The notes under the pieces were generated by a model. That model saw nothing but the letters and a program-made list of their open reading frames with translations, made no database searches and was not told the origin of the DNA. The position numbers were made by a program, and so were the translations under genes. From Amycolatopsis tolypomycina (GTDB taxonomy: Bacteria > Actinomycetota > Actinomycetes > Mycobacteriales > Pseudonocardiaceae): 64,000 nucleotides of DNA. Numbering within the stretch: position 1 is the first letter of the stretch; each line of letters begins with the position of its first letter. The DNA is taken from positions 248,001-312,000 of the forward strand of contig NZ_FNSO01000002.1 in assembly GCF_900105945.1 (NCBI RefSeq), given 5' to 3'. This document shows, piece after piece, positions 41,963 to 49,423 of the stretch.

Positions 41963-42793
41963 TTAGATCGATGTGCGCTCGGCGCGGACGTTCCACGGGT
42001 CGGTGCGCCGCGTGGAGACGTGAACGTCGACGTTACCCGCAAACGCCTGCGCCACGAGCGCCGAGGCTTGCCCGCACCAGGGCCACTCGCTGGCCCAGTG
42101 GGTCAGCCCGACCAGCGCGGGCACCGGGCCGCGGCTCGCGAGGTGCTCGCCGGCGGGGTGATGCCGCAGGTCGGCGGTGACGAAGGCGTCGACACCGGCC
42201 TCGGTGGCCTGCTTGAGGTAGGAGTCCCCGGCGCCGCCGGAGACGGCGACGGTGCGGATCGGGCGGTCGGCGTCGCCCGCGCCGAGCACGCCGGGCACGG
42301 TCGCCGGGAGGGCGTCGGCGACGCGCTGGACGAAGGCCGCGAACGGCTCGGGCTGGGGCAGCTCGCCGATCCGGCCGATGCCGGTGACGCCGTCGGTGTT
42401 GGCCGCGAGCGGTCCGGTCACGCGGAGCCCGATGGCGTGGGCGAGGGCGTCCGAGACGCCGGGGTCGGCGGAATCGGCGTTGGTGTGCGCGCAGTAGAGG
42501 GCGATGCCTTCGCGGATCATCCGGTGGACGAGCGAGCCCTTGGCGGTGTCGGCGGGCACGCCGTGGACGCCGCGCAGCAGCAGCGGGTGGTGCGCGACGA
42601 TCAGCTGCGCGCCGAGCTCGACGGCTTCGTCGACGGTCTCGGCGACCGGGTCGACGCAGAACAGCACGCGGCTCACCGGTTCGGCGGGGTCGCCGCAGAC
42701 GAGGCCGACGGCGTCCCAGGACTCGGCGAGCTCGGGCGGGTAAGCCCGCTCGAGCACGGCGATGATTTCGGAAATGGCGGAAGGCGCGGGCAC
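41963..42793 (-). CDS. Nif3-like dinuclear metal-centre protein
   Basis: A 276-residue hexameric metal-binding protein of the Nif3/YqfO/GTP cyclohydrolase 1-type-2 family. Characteristic elements are ESWDAVGLVCGDP at the start, QLIVAHHPLLLRG with metal-binding histidines, AHTNADSA, and near the end LTHWASEWPW. GTG at 42793 is preferred because it begins the conserved domain and avoids overlap with the divergent gene at 42825; an ATG at 42826 would overlap it. Cellular role is unknown, although two metals are expected at the active site. Confidence 0.85.
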   Translation of the reverse strand: MPAPSAISEIIAVLERAYPPELAESWDAVGLVCGDPAEPVSRVLFCVDPVAETVDEAVELGAQLIVAHHPLLLRGVHGVPADTAKGSLVHRMIREGIALYCAHTNADSADPGVSDALAHAIGLRVTGPLAANTDGVTGIGRIGELPQPEPFAAFVQRVADALPATVPGVLGAGDADRPIRTVAVSGGAGDSYLKQATEAGVDAFVTADLRHHPAGEHLASRGPVPALVGLTHWASEWPWCGQASALVAQAFAGNVDVHVSTRRTDPWNVRAERTSI

Positions 42794-42824
42794 GCGGTGA
42801 TTTTCGCATGTAGCTTTCGGAGCC

Positions 42825-43391
42825 ATGCGCCTTCGGTCCTTGCTCGTCACGGTGACAGCGGCCCTCGCCGCTCTCCCGCTTCTCTCGGCCCCTGCGTCGG
42901 CTTCGAGCCCCACGTTGTGGCGGCTCACGGACCTCGCGGCCCAGCGCGTCGCGATCGCCGACCAGGTGGCCGCGGCGAAGTACGGAACGCCGTCGCCGAT
43001 CGACGACCCGGCGCGCGAGCAGCAGATCTACGACTCGGTGGCGGCGCGCGCCCCGGGTCTCGGCCTCGACCCGGCGGACGCGGTGCGGTTCTTCCGCGCC
43101 CAGATCGAGGCGAACAAGCTGGTGCAGCGCGGCCTCTACGCGCGTTGGGACGCGCACCCGGACCAGGCGCCGACGACCCGCCCGGACCTCGGGCAGATCC
43201 GCCCGGTGATCGACGGGCTCAACACGAGCCTGCTGACGGAGCTGGCGGCGACGGTGCCGGTGCGGGCGGCGCGCTCGTGCCCGATCCGGCAGCGGGTGAC
43301 GGCGGACGTGGTGGATGTCCTCCACCGGTTCGACGCCCTGCACGCGCGAGCGCTCGGCGAAGCGACGTCGGCGACCTGCACGGCGGGCTAG
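42825..43391 (+). CDS. Secreted chorismate mutase (AroQ-gamma type)
   Basis: A 188-residue exported chorismate mutase. A signal peptide with cleavage near LLSAPASA precedes a helical AroQ-type domain (LTDLAAQRVAIADQVAAAKY, VRFFRAQIEANKLVQRGLY), with the catalytic Arg and Lys positions visible. The C-terminal half has two cysteines (ARSCPIR and SATCTAG) like the disulfide of the secreted Mycobacterium tuberculosis enzyme. Why chorismate is handled outside the cell is not known. A strong hairpin follows the stop. Confidence 0.85.
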   Translation: MRLRSLLVTVTAALAALPLLSAPASASSPTLWRLTDLAAQRVAIADQVAAAKYGTPSPIDDPAREQQIYDSVAARAPGLGLDPADAVRFFRAQIEANKLVQRGLYARWDAHPDQAPTTRPDLGQIRPVIDGLNTSLLTELAATVPVRAARSCPIRQRVTADVVDVLHRFDALHARALGEATSATCTAG

Positions 43392-43392
43392 G

Positions 43393-43426
43393 GGCGCCCC
43401 GGCGGCGTCGGGCCGCCGCGGGCGCC
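43393..43426. terminator. Strong GC hairpin, bidirectional terminator candidate
   Basis: Arms 43393-43406 and 43412-43426 pair over 14 bp with a single bulge and a 5-base loop. It lies just after the chorismate mutase stop and 9 bases beyond the stop of the minus-strand cysteine-rich microprotein, so it can end both transcripts. There is no U-tract. Confidence 0.7.
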
Positions 43427-43434
43427 GGGTGGGG

Positions 43435-43497
43435 TCAGTTGCAGTTGCCGCAGCAGCCGCAGCCCTGGCCGGTGCACTTCGAGCAGCACCCGTGCAT
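43435..43497 (-). CDS. Cysteine-rich 20-residue microprotein
   Basis: The frame encodes MHGCCSKCTGQGCGCCGNCN: 20 residues with seven cysteines (4, 5, 8, 13, 15, 16, 19), in CC, CxC and CxxC arrangements. GGAAGGAG lies 8 bases before the ATG, among the best ribosome sites in the window, and it has its own stop and a terminator-like hairpin. This supports a real, separately translated gene. It could bind metal like a small metallothionein or be a redox or signalling peptide. No same-strand gene follows closely, so it is not an obvious cysteine attenuator. It was too short for ordinary gene finding and is unrecognised. Confidence 0.62.
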   Translation of the reverse strand: MHGCCSKCTGQGCGCCGNCN

Positions 43498-43614
43498 GAT
43501 CGCTCTCCTTCCGGTTCGCGTCCTCGCCCGATCGACGCTAGGTGGGGGCCGCGGGGCGCGGATACCGCCGAGCGGGCGGGTGACGGGGTGAACCCGGTGG
43601 TTACGCTCGCGGGC

Positions 43615-44076
43615 GTGACGCACATCGTCTTCGTCTGCTCCGGCAACATCTGCCGCTCCCCGATGGCCGAGCTGGTGTTCCGGGCCAAGCTCGCCGACGC
43701 CGGTCTCGACGACGCCGTGCGCGTGACGAGCGCGGGCACCGGGCCGTGGCACGCCGGCGAGCCCGCCGACAAGCGCGCCCGCGCCACGCTGAAAGCGCAC
43801 GGCTACCCCACCGCGCACGTCGCGTCCGAAGTGTCCGACGAGGACCTCGGCGCCGACCTGCTGCTGGCCGCCGACGAAGGACACCTCGGCTTCCTGCGCG
43901 CCCGCGTCGACGACCCGGCGAAGGTCCGGCTGCTGCGGTCCTTCGACCCGTCGGCGCCCGAGGGCGCCGAGGTCCCGGACCCGTACTACGGCGGCGACGA
44001 CGGCTTCGAAGACGTCCTCGGCATGATCGAACGCGCGGTGCCCGGTTTGCTGGATTGGGTGCGTTCGCGGCGGTAG
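43615..44076 (+). CDS. Low-molecular-weight protein-tyrosine phosphatase
   Basis: A 153-residue phosphatase. The P-loop C8-x5-R14 (VCSGNICRSP) and general acid D122 (VPDPYYGG) are intact. It resembles mycobacterial PtpA (VTSAGTGPWHAG, LRSFDP). GTG at 43615 starts the first strand as in PtpA; a GTG at 43588 would add nine residues. No kinase is next to it. It may dephosphorylate protein tyrosines or arginines. The SURF1-like gene follows after 49 bases. Confidence 0.88.
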   Translation: MTHIVFVCSGNICRSPMAELVFRAKLADAGLDDAVRVTSAGTGPWHAGEPADKRARATLKAHGYPTAHVASEVSDEDLGADLLLAADEGHLGFLRARVDDPAKVRLLRSFDPSAPEGAEVPDPYYGGDDGFEDVLGMIERAVPGLLDWVRSRR

Positions 44077-44125
44077 AGGTCACAGCCGACGCAGGCGTTC
44101 GGACCGCACGGGCTACCGTGGTGGG

Positions 44126-44959
44126 GTGCGGTTGCGGTTCCTGCTCCGGCCCGGGTGGCTGGCTCTGACGGCGGTGGTGTTCACCTTCGCCGTCTGCTGC
44201 TTCACGCTGCTTTCGCCGTGGCAGTTCAGCCGCAACACCGAGCGCGAGCAGCAGAACGCCGCGCTGGAGACGTCGTTCACCGCGGCGCCGGTGCCGCTGC
44301 CGCAGCTGCTGCCGCCGGGGAGCGTGCCCGATCAGCGCACCGAGTGGCACCTCGTCTCGATCACCGGCCAGTACCTGCCGGACAAGGAGGTCATCGCGCG
44401 GCTGCGGACGGTCCAGGGCGAAGGCGCCTTCGAAGTCCTGACGCCGATGCGGACCACCGACGGCACGGTCGTGCTGATCGACCGCGGGTACGTCCGGCTG
44501 GACAGCAAGTCCGGCGCGCTGCCGTTCGCGCCGCCACCGGCCGGCACGGTGTCCGTGACGGCCCGGGTGCGCGCGGACGAGACCGACCCGAAGCACCGCG
44601 ACGCGTTCGCCGACGCCTCGACCGGCGGGCGGCTGCAGAGCTACGTCGTCGACTCCCGGGTGGTGGCGCGCGCGGGCGGCCTCGACATCCGCCCGGGGTA
44701 CTTCCAGCTCGACGTCGGCCAGCCCGGCGTGCTGGGCGCGCTGCCGCTGCCCCAGACGGACTCGGGCCCGTTCCTGTCGTACGCGCTGCAGTGGATCGCG
44801 TTCGGGGCGATGGCCCTGCTCGGCTGGCTGTACTTCACGGTCCGCGAGCTGAAGCCGGGCGGCGCGCTGGACGCGGCTGCCGCGCCTTCGTCGCGCCGGA
44901 AGTCCGTTGCGGAGATCCTCGCCGAGGACGAACTCGCCGAAAGTGGCCATCAGAAGTAG
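44126..44959 (+). CDS. SURF1-family cytochrome oxidase assembly protein
   Basis: A 277-residue membrane protein with the SURF1 layout: one helix near the N-terminus (about 10-32), an outside domain with WHLVSITGQYLPDKEVIARL and VLIDRGYVRL, then a second helix at about 228-246 (YALQWIAFGAMALLGWLYF). It helps assemble aa3-type cytochrome c oxidase. GTG at 44126. The last codons overlap a palindromic element (44941-44989), so the final residues ESGHQK come from it. Confidence 0.88.
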   Translation: MRLRFLLRPGWLALTAVVFTFAVCCFTLLSPWQFSRNTEREQQNAALETSFTAAPVPLPQLLPPGSVPDQRTEWHLVSITGQYLPDKEVIARLRTVQGEGAFEVLTPMRTTDGTVVLIDRGYVRLDSKSGALPFAPPPAGTVSVTARVRADETDPKHRDAFADASTGGRLQSYVVDSRVVARAGGLDIRPGYFQLDVGQPGVLGALPLPQTDSGPFLSYALQWIAFGAMALLGWLYFTVRELKPGGALDAAAAPSSRRKSVAEILAEDELAESGHQK

Positions 44960-44989
44960 GCCGGAAATGGCCCTCTGACGAGGCCACTT
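44941..44989. repeat. Palindromic element overlapping the end of the SURF1 gene
   Basis: AAGTGGCC and TCAGA on the left pair with TCTGA and GGCCACTT on the right, with a small bulge; an inner GGCC-GGCC hairpin is at 44959-44972. The SURF1 stop (44957-44959) lies within. It can serve as a terminator. Confidence 0.65.
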
Positions 44990-45009
44990 CCCTCGGCGAT
45001 ACTCGGACC

Positions 45010-45630
45010 ATGTTGATCCACCCGTGGGACGCCGCCGCTTCCGACTCAGAGTGGCGCGAGTGGCTGTCCGCACACGACTTCGGCCAGCTGATCGCCGGCG
45101 GAACGGGCCGCGACCTGCCGACGGTGACACCGGCGCACTTCGCGTTCGACGGCGACCGCACGATCGTCACGCACCTGGCCCGCCCGAACCCGATCTGGCC
45201 ACTGCTGGAGGAGCACCCCCGGGCATTGCTGACGGTGATAGGCGACTACACGTACATCCGCGCGGACTGGAACGCAACGGCAGACCCGGCGTACGGCGTC
45301 CCGACGTCGTACTACGCAACGGTGCAGTTCGAGGGCAACGTCCGGCTGGTGGACGACCCGGCGGAGAAGGCGGCACTGCTGGAGAAGCAGCTACGCCACT
45401 TCGAGCGGGACGGCGCCAGGGCACCGGTGAGCGCCGCACCGGACGCACCGGACCGCCGGCTGCTGCCGGGCATCCGCGGAATCGAGTTCACGGTCACGGG
45501 GGTGCGCTCGAAGTTCAAGTTCGGCGGGAACCGCACGGCGGAGGACCGCGAGCGGATCGGAGCCCGGCTGGCCGAGCGGGACGGCCCACTGGACGCGGAG
45601 GCGTTGGCACAGTTGCGCCGGCGAGGCTGA
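45010..45630 (+). CDS. PaiB-like FMN-binding negative regulator
   Basis: A 206-residue protein of the PaiB family, split-barrel FMN-binding fold. Typical segments are LIHPWDAAASD, AHFAFDGD, LTVIGDYTYIRADWNATA and SKFKFGGNRTAEDRERI. In Bacillus, PaiB is linked to sporulation and degradative enzyme control, but no DNA-binding domain is clear here. ATG at 45010 is selected because it starts the conserved domain. Its transcript would end at the palindrome at 45655-45697. Confidence 0.8.
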   Translation: MLIHPWDAAASDSEWREWLSAHDFGQLIAGGTGRDLPTVTPAHFAFDGDRTIVTHLARPNPIWPLLEEHPRALLTVIGDYTYIRADWNATADPAYGVPTSYYATVQFEGNVRLVDDPAEKAALLEKQLRHFERDGARAPVSAAPDAPDRRLLPGIRGIEFTVTGVRSKFKFGGNRTAEDRERIGARLAERDGPLDAEALAQLRRRG

Positions 45631-45654
45631 GTCCTCCACGGGTTCGAACGTCCT

Positions 45655-45697
45655 GAACGACTCTTTCATGGCGTCTGGCGTCATGAAAGAGTCGTTC
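45655..45697. repeat. 16-bp perfect palindrome, terminator-like (GAACGACTCTTTCATG family)
   Basis: GAACGACTCTTTCATG (45655-45670) and CATGAAAGAGTCGTTC (45682-45697) pair perfectly around an 11-base loop. The right arm is also part of a second, smaller palindrome (GTCATGAA with TTCATGAC). It separates the convergent PaiB-like and CbiB genes. Confidence 0.8.
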
Positions 45698-45718
45698 ATG
45701 ACACCGGCGCCGTGAGCG

Positions 45719-46600
45719 TCAGCGCCGAAGCCCCACCACCACCGCGGTCACCACGGCAGTCGCCCCAGCCAGCCAACCAACCACCCGCGAAAGCTCCACA
45801 GCCCGCGTCACATGCCCCGCATCCGGGTTACGCCCAACCCCCAGCACCGGCAGCTCCGCCACCCCATGCGGATACACCGTCCGGCCACCGACGCGAATCT
45901 CGAGGGCCCCCGCGAACGCAGCCTCCACACGACCCGCGTTCGGACTCGGATGGGCGATCGTGTCGCGCCGCCACGCGCGCCAAGCCCCACCCGCCGACCC
46001 GCCGACCACCGGCGCCGCCAGCACAGTCAACGCCGCCGCCACGCGGGTCGGAAGCAGGTGGACCAGCTCATCAGCCCGGTCCACCACCCAGTGACCACGA
46101 CGGCCCGCGCGTGCCCGCCGCAGCAGGCTCACCGCCCGGGCTCCGAGCAGCCCCGGCACGCCCGCCAGCGCACCCCAGACCAACGGCGCCACCACGGCGT
46201 CGGACGTGTTCTCCGCCAGCGTCTCCACCGACGCGCGGGACAACGCGATCGCGGTCAGGCCCTCGGTCACCCGGGGGTCCAGTTCGGACAGTGTCGTGCG
46301 GGCCGGCTCGAAGCGGCACTCCTCGAGGTCGCGGGCCAGCTCCGTGCCCTGCTGGGCCAGGCCGGCCGCGCCGAGCACCGCCCACGTCGTCACCGCCGTC
46401 GCCGTGGCCTGGACCAGTGGCCTGCCGCGGGCCGCCCGCTCCAGCAGCGCCCCGCCCGCGACCAGCGCGCCCGCCACCAGGACGCCCGAGCGGTGCGGGA
46501 GCCGGCGGAACGCCGTCACCGGGGGCCGTCGCCGGGGGTCGCCGAGGGCGCCGTCGGCCGCCACACCCAACACCAGTCCGATCGCGCGCGCCGCGCTCAC
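45719..46600 (-). CDS. cobD: Cobalamin biosynthesis protein CbiB/CobD
   Basis: A 293-residue membrane protein. It condenses adenosylcobyric acid with aminopropanol (phosphate) late in cobalamin synthesis. Recognisable family parts are ALSRASVETLAENTSDAVVA, APLVWGALAGVPG, RRDTIAHPSPNAGRVEAAFA and LGVGRNPDAG. About four to five helices. Start is GTG 46600. No cobalamin riboswitch fits in the 40 bases ahead, and other cob genes are not in the window. The unlinked corrinoid-receptor-like gene is 31 kb away. Confidence 0.9.
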   Translation of the reverse strand: MSAARAIGLVLGVAADGALGDPRRRPPVTAFRRLPHRSGVLVAGALVAGGALLERAARGRPLVQATATAVTTWAVLGAAGLAQQGTELARDLEECRFEPARTTLSELDPRVTEGLTAIALSRASVETLAENTSDAVVAPLVWGALAGVPGLLGARAVSLLRRARAGRRGHWVVDRADELVHLLPTRVAAALTVLAAPVVGGSAGGAWRAWRRDTIAHPSPNAGRVEAAFAGALEIRVGGRTVYPHGVAELPVLGVGRNPDAGHVTRAVELSRVVGWLAGATAVVTAVVVGLRR

Positions 46601-46640
46601 CGTGCCCCCCGGCGGAAGAAAGTCCAGTTCCCGAGGGAGG

Positions 46641-47345
46641 CTACTCGACCTCCGGGCCGCCCTCCGCCACCAGGGCTGCGATCTCGTCGCGGGCCTGGAC
46701 GACGATGTCGCGCATCGCCCGCTCCGCCCGGTCCGGCTCCCCGGCGGCCACCGCCGCGGCCACCTCGACGTGCAGCGCCACGGCCTCCGGCTGCGGCTCC
46801 GGCGGCATCAGGCCGTGCCCCGTGCGCCCGGTGAGCACCTCCGCGACGACCTCCGACAGCTGCCCGAACATCGGGTTGCGGGACGCGGTCAGCAGCAGGT
46901 CGTGGAAGGCGATGTCGAAGCCGAGGAACGCCGAGAGGTCGCGGGCGCGGGCCGTCCGCGCCAGCCGCTCCCCCAGCGCGCCCAGCCGGCCGCGTTCCTC
47001 CGGCGTCGCGCGCAGGGCCGCGTACCGCGCCGCGCACGGCTCGATCGCCGACCGCAGCTCGTTCAACGTGGCCAGCGCCGCCGGACGGGCCAGGCCGTCG
47101 AGCTGCCAGCGGATCAGCCGCGGGTCGTAGTGGTTCCACTCCGCCTGCTCCCGGACGATCACCCCGACCCGGCGCTTGCTGCTGGTCAGCTGCATCGTCT
47201 CCAGCACGCGGACGACCTCGCGGGCCACGGTCCGCGAAGCGCCGAAGCGCTCCTGCAACTCCTCGGAACGCAATACCGTGCCCGGCGCCAGTACGCCGTT
47301 CGCGATCTCCGCGCCCAGCGCGTCCAGGACTTCCTCGTGCCTCAC
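46641..47345 (-). CDS. gntR: GntR/FadR-family regulator, probable gluconate repressor
   Basis: A 234-residue regulator: N-terminal winged helix (LRSEELQERFGASRTVAREV, VVRVLETMQLTSSKRRVGV) and C-terminal FCD effector domain with metal-type residues (FDIAFHDLLLTASRN, ALHVEVAAAV). It is divergent from gluconokinase and gluconate permease genes, and two copies of an 11-bp palindrome lie between them. The usual model is repression relieved by gluconate or 6-phosphogluconate. ATG at 47345. Confidence 0.87.
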   Translation of the reverse strand: MRHEEVLDALGAEIANGVLAPGTVLRSEELQERFGASRTVAREVVRVLETMQLTSSKRRVGVIVREQAEWNHYDPRLIRWQLDGLARPAALATLNELRSAIEPCAARYAALRATPEERGRLGALGERLARTARARDLSAFLGFDIAFHDLLLTASRNPMFGQLSEVVAEVLTGRTGHGLMPPEPQPEAVALHVEVAAAVAAGEPDRAERAMRDIVVQARDEIAALVAEGGPEVE

Positions 47346-47373
47346 CCGATCAACTTAGCCGTCTGACTCGATT

Positions 47374-47405
47374 AAGTAGTACTTCATCTTGAATAAGTAG
47401 TACTT
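47374..47405. promoter_or_regulatory. Tandem palindromic operators between gntR and gntK
   Basis: The perfect 11-bp palindrome AAGTAGTACTT occurs at 47374-47384 and 47395-47405, with centres 21 bases apart, about two helical turns. They lie in an AT-rich divergent promoter gap, so two regulator dimers could bind the same face. The likely regulator is the adjacent GntR-type protein. Confidence 0.75.
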
Positions 47406-47447
47406 TTGAGTTTCACTCACCTGGGCACAACGAAGTGGGAGGTGCGG

Positions 47448-47942
47448 ATGACCGTCATCGTGGTGATGGGGGTGTCAGGCTCCGGGAAGACGACGATCGG
47501 CACGGCGCTCGCCGAGGCCCTGGGCGTCGAGTACGCGGAAGCGGACACGTTCCATCCGAAGGCCAACATCGACAAGATGACCGCGGGCACGCCGCTGACC
47601 GACGAAGACCGCGCCCCCTGGCTGGCGGCCATCGCGGGCTGGATCCGCGAGCACCAGGCCAGCGGCGGCGTCGTGACGTCGTCCGCGCTCAAGCGCCGGT
47701 ACCGCGACGTCCTGCGCGGCGGCGGTGACGTCTGGTTCGCCCACCTGCACGGCGACCGGACGATCCTCGCCGAACGCATGAAGTCGCGCTCGGGCCACTT
47801 CATGCCGGTGTCGCTGCTGGACTCGCAGCTCGCCGACCTCGAACCGCTCCAGGACGACGAGCCCGGAGCGATCTTCGACATCCGCGAGACACCGGCGGAA
47901 ATCACCGCGGCCGCGCTGGCCGCCTTCCGGGAGCACGCGTGA
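47448..47942 (+). CDS. gntK: Gluconokinase
   Basis: A 164-residue kinase. It phosphorylates gluconate to 6-phosphogluconate for the pentose phosphate pathway. P-loop GVSGSGKTT is at 8-16; ADTFHPKANIDKMTAGTPLTDE contains the substrate-binding motif (cited in part: DTFHPKANIDKM), and SALKRRYRDVLR and SRSGHFMP are further gluconokinase marks. ATG at 47448 has GGGAGG ahead. Its stop overlaps the start of the permease gene (GTGA). Confidence 0.93.
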   Translation: MTVIVVMGVSGSGKTTIGTALAEALGVEYAEADTFHPKANIDKMTAGTPLTDEDRAPWLAAIAGWIREHQASGGVVTSSALKRRYRDVLRGGGDVWFAHLHGDRTILAERMKSRSGHFMPVSLLDSQLADLEPLQDDEPGAIFDIRETPAEITAAALAAFREHA

Positions 47943-49306
47943 ACGCCGTCCTCGCCGCCGGCTGGACCGGCCACTCGACCCGCCTGATCATCGCGACCGT
48001 CGTCGCGATCGCCGTCATCGTCGTGCTGATCACGAAGGTGAAGCTGCACCCGTTCCTGTCGCTGGTCCTCGGCTCGCTCGCGCTCGGGCTGACCGCCGGG
48101 ATGCCGGTCGACAAGCTGCTCAAGAGCTTCACCACCGGCGTCGGCAGCACGGTGGCGTCCGTCGGCATCCTGATCGCCCTCGGCGCGATGCTCGGCAAGC
48201 TGCTGGCCGACTCCGGCGGCGCCGACCAGATCGTCGACACCGTGCTCGGCAAGGCCCGCGACAAGAGCCTGCCGTGGGCGATGGCCCTGGTCGCCGCGCT
48301 GATCGGGCTGCCGATGTTCTTCGAGATCGGCCTCGTGTTGCTGATCCCGGTGGTGCTGCTGGCCGTCAAGCGCACCGGGAAACCGTTGATGCTGCTGGGA
48401 ATCCCCGCGGTGGCCGGGCTTTCGGTGCTGCACGGGCTCGTCCCGCCGCACCCGGGCCCGCTCGCGGCGGCCGGCGCGCTCAACGCGAACGTCGGCGTCA
48501 CGCTGGCGTTCGGCCTGCTCGTCGGCATCCCGACGGTGGTCGTCGCCGGGCCGCTGTTCGGCAAGCTCGCGGCGCGGCTCGTGCCGGACGCCGTCGCCCC
48601 CGAGCGGCTGATCCCGGAACGCGCCGACACGAGCAAGCCGCGGCCCAGCTTCGCCGCCACGCTCACGACGGTGCTGCTGCCGGTCGTGCTGATGCTGGCG
48701 AAAGCGCTCTCGGACATCCTGCTGGCCAAGGACAACCAGGCTCGCAAGATCCTCGACTTCGCCGGCGACCCGCTGATCGCGCTGCTCGCGGCGGTGCTGG
48801 TCGGCATGGTGCTGCTCGGCCGCCCGGCCGGGCTCGGCCGCGACAAACTGTCCACTGTGGTCGGTGACTCGCTCGGCCCGATCGCCGGGATCATCCTCAT
48901 CGTCGGCGCGGGCGGCGGGTTCAAGCAGACCCTGGTCGACGCGGGCGTCGGCGACGTCATCACCGGACTGGCCAAGGACGCGAACCTGTCGCCGCTGCTG
49001 CTCGGCTGGCTGGTCGCGGTGGCGATCCGGCTGGCGACGGGCTCGGCCACGGTCGCGACCGTCTCGGCGGCGGGCATCGTGGCCCCGCTGGCCGCGACCA
49101 TGGACCCGTCGCAGAGCGCCCTGCTGGTGCTGGCGATCGGCGCCGGTTCGCTGTTCTTCTCGCACGTCAACGACGCCGGGTTCTGGCTGGTCAAGGAGTA
49201 CTTCGGGCTCTCGGTCGGGCAGACGCTGAAGAGCTGGTCGGTGATGGAGACGCTGATCTCGGTGGTCGCCATCGCGCTGATCCTGCCGCTGTCGCTGGTG
49301 GTCTGA
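47939..49306 (+). CDS. gntP: GntP-family gluconate:H+ symporter
   Basis: A 455-residue permease with about twelve helices. GntP-type segments include LIALGAMLGKLLADSGGADQ (cited as two parts), ALIGLPMFFEIGLVLLIP, HGLVPPHPGPLAAAGALN and SLFFSHVNDAGFWLVKEYFG (20 residues). It would import gluconate for the coupled gluconokinase. GTG overlaps the gntK stop by four bases. A palindromic element follows the stop by 7 bases and can act as the operon terminator. Confidence 0.92.
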   Translation: MNAVLAAGWTGHSTRLIIATVVAIAVIVVLITKVKLHPFLSLVLGSLALGLTAGMPVDKLLKSFTTGVGSTVASVGILIALGAMLGKLLADSGGADQIVDTVLGKARDKSLPWAMALVAALIGLPMFFEIGLVLLIPVVLLAVKRTGKPLMLLGIPAVAGLSVLHGLVPPHPGPLAAAGALNANVGVTLAFGLLVGIPTVVVAGPLFGKLAARLVPDAVAPERLIPERADTSKPRPSFAATLTTVLLPVVLMLAKALSDILLAKDNQARKILDFAGDPLIALLAAVLVGMVLLGRPAGLGRDKLSTVVGDSLGPIAGIILIVGAGGGFKQTLVDAGVGDVITGLAKDANLSPLLLGWLVAVAIRLATGSATVATVSAAGIVAPLAATMDPSQSALLVLAIGAGSLFFSHVNDAGFWLVKEYFGLSVGQTLKSWSVMETLISVVAIALILPLSLVV

Positions 49307-49313
49307 ACAACGC

Positions 49314-49370
49314 CACTTTCACGTAAAAGTGACCCGGAGGCTGCCTCCGGGTCACTTTCACGTGAAAGTG
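49314..49370. repeat. 57-bp palindromic element (CACTTTCACGTAAAAGTG family)
   Basis: Arms 49314-49341 and 49343-49370 are 28 bp with one mismatch, around a single base. Each arm contains its own ACGT-centred palindrome. It follows gntP and can end its transcript. A relative is at 62068-62118 within a gene. Confidence 0.9.
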
Positions 49371-49387
49371 ACCCGTGGAGCGGGGCG

Positions 49388-49417
49388 TTGACATGTGACC
49401 TTTTGGTCACCTATTTT
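49388..49417 (+). promoter_or_regulatory. Promoter with embedded palindromic operator for the ArsR/SRPBCC pair
   Basis: TTGACA (49388-49393) is 18 bases from TATTTT (49412-49417). Between them GTGACC-TTTT-GGTCAC (49395-49410) is a perfect inverted repeat, suited to an ArsR-type dimer that blocks the promoter. A start site 7 bases past the -10 would be at the GTG codon 49424, so the mRNA would be leaderless. Confidence 0.8.
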
Positions 49418-49423
49418 GGGTGA

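Noticed and set aside
43435..43497. Cysteine-responsive attenuator for a downstream operon
   Set aside because: No same-strand gene follows within 640 bases, and a hairpin plus a convergent gene end lie directly beyond its stop.
43435..43884. 149-codon frame ending in the cysteine-rich microprotein
   Set aside because: The upstream part is antisense to the phosphatase gene; the strong ribosome site lies at the internal ATG 43497.
46601..46640. Cobalamin riboswitch ahead of cbiB
   Set aside because: Only 40 bases separate it from the neighbouring gene's stop, too short for the aptamer, and no B12-box was seen.
49191..49394. Minus-strand frame containing GHFHVKV and GHFYVKV
   Set aside because: Translation of the palindromic element after gntP. 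It is of interest only because the same residues occur in the DUF2207 protein.
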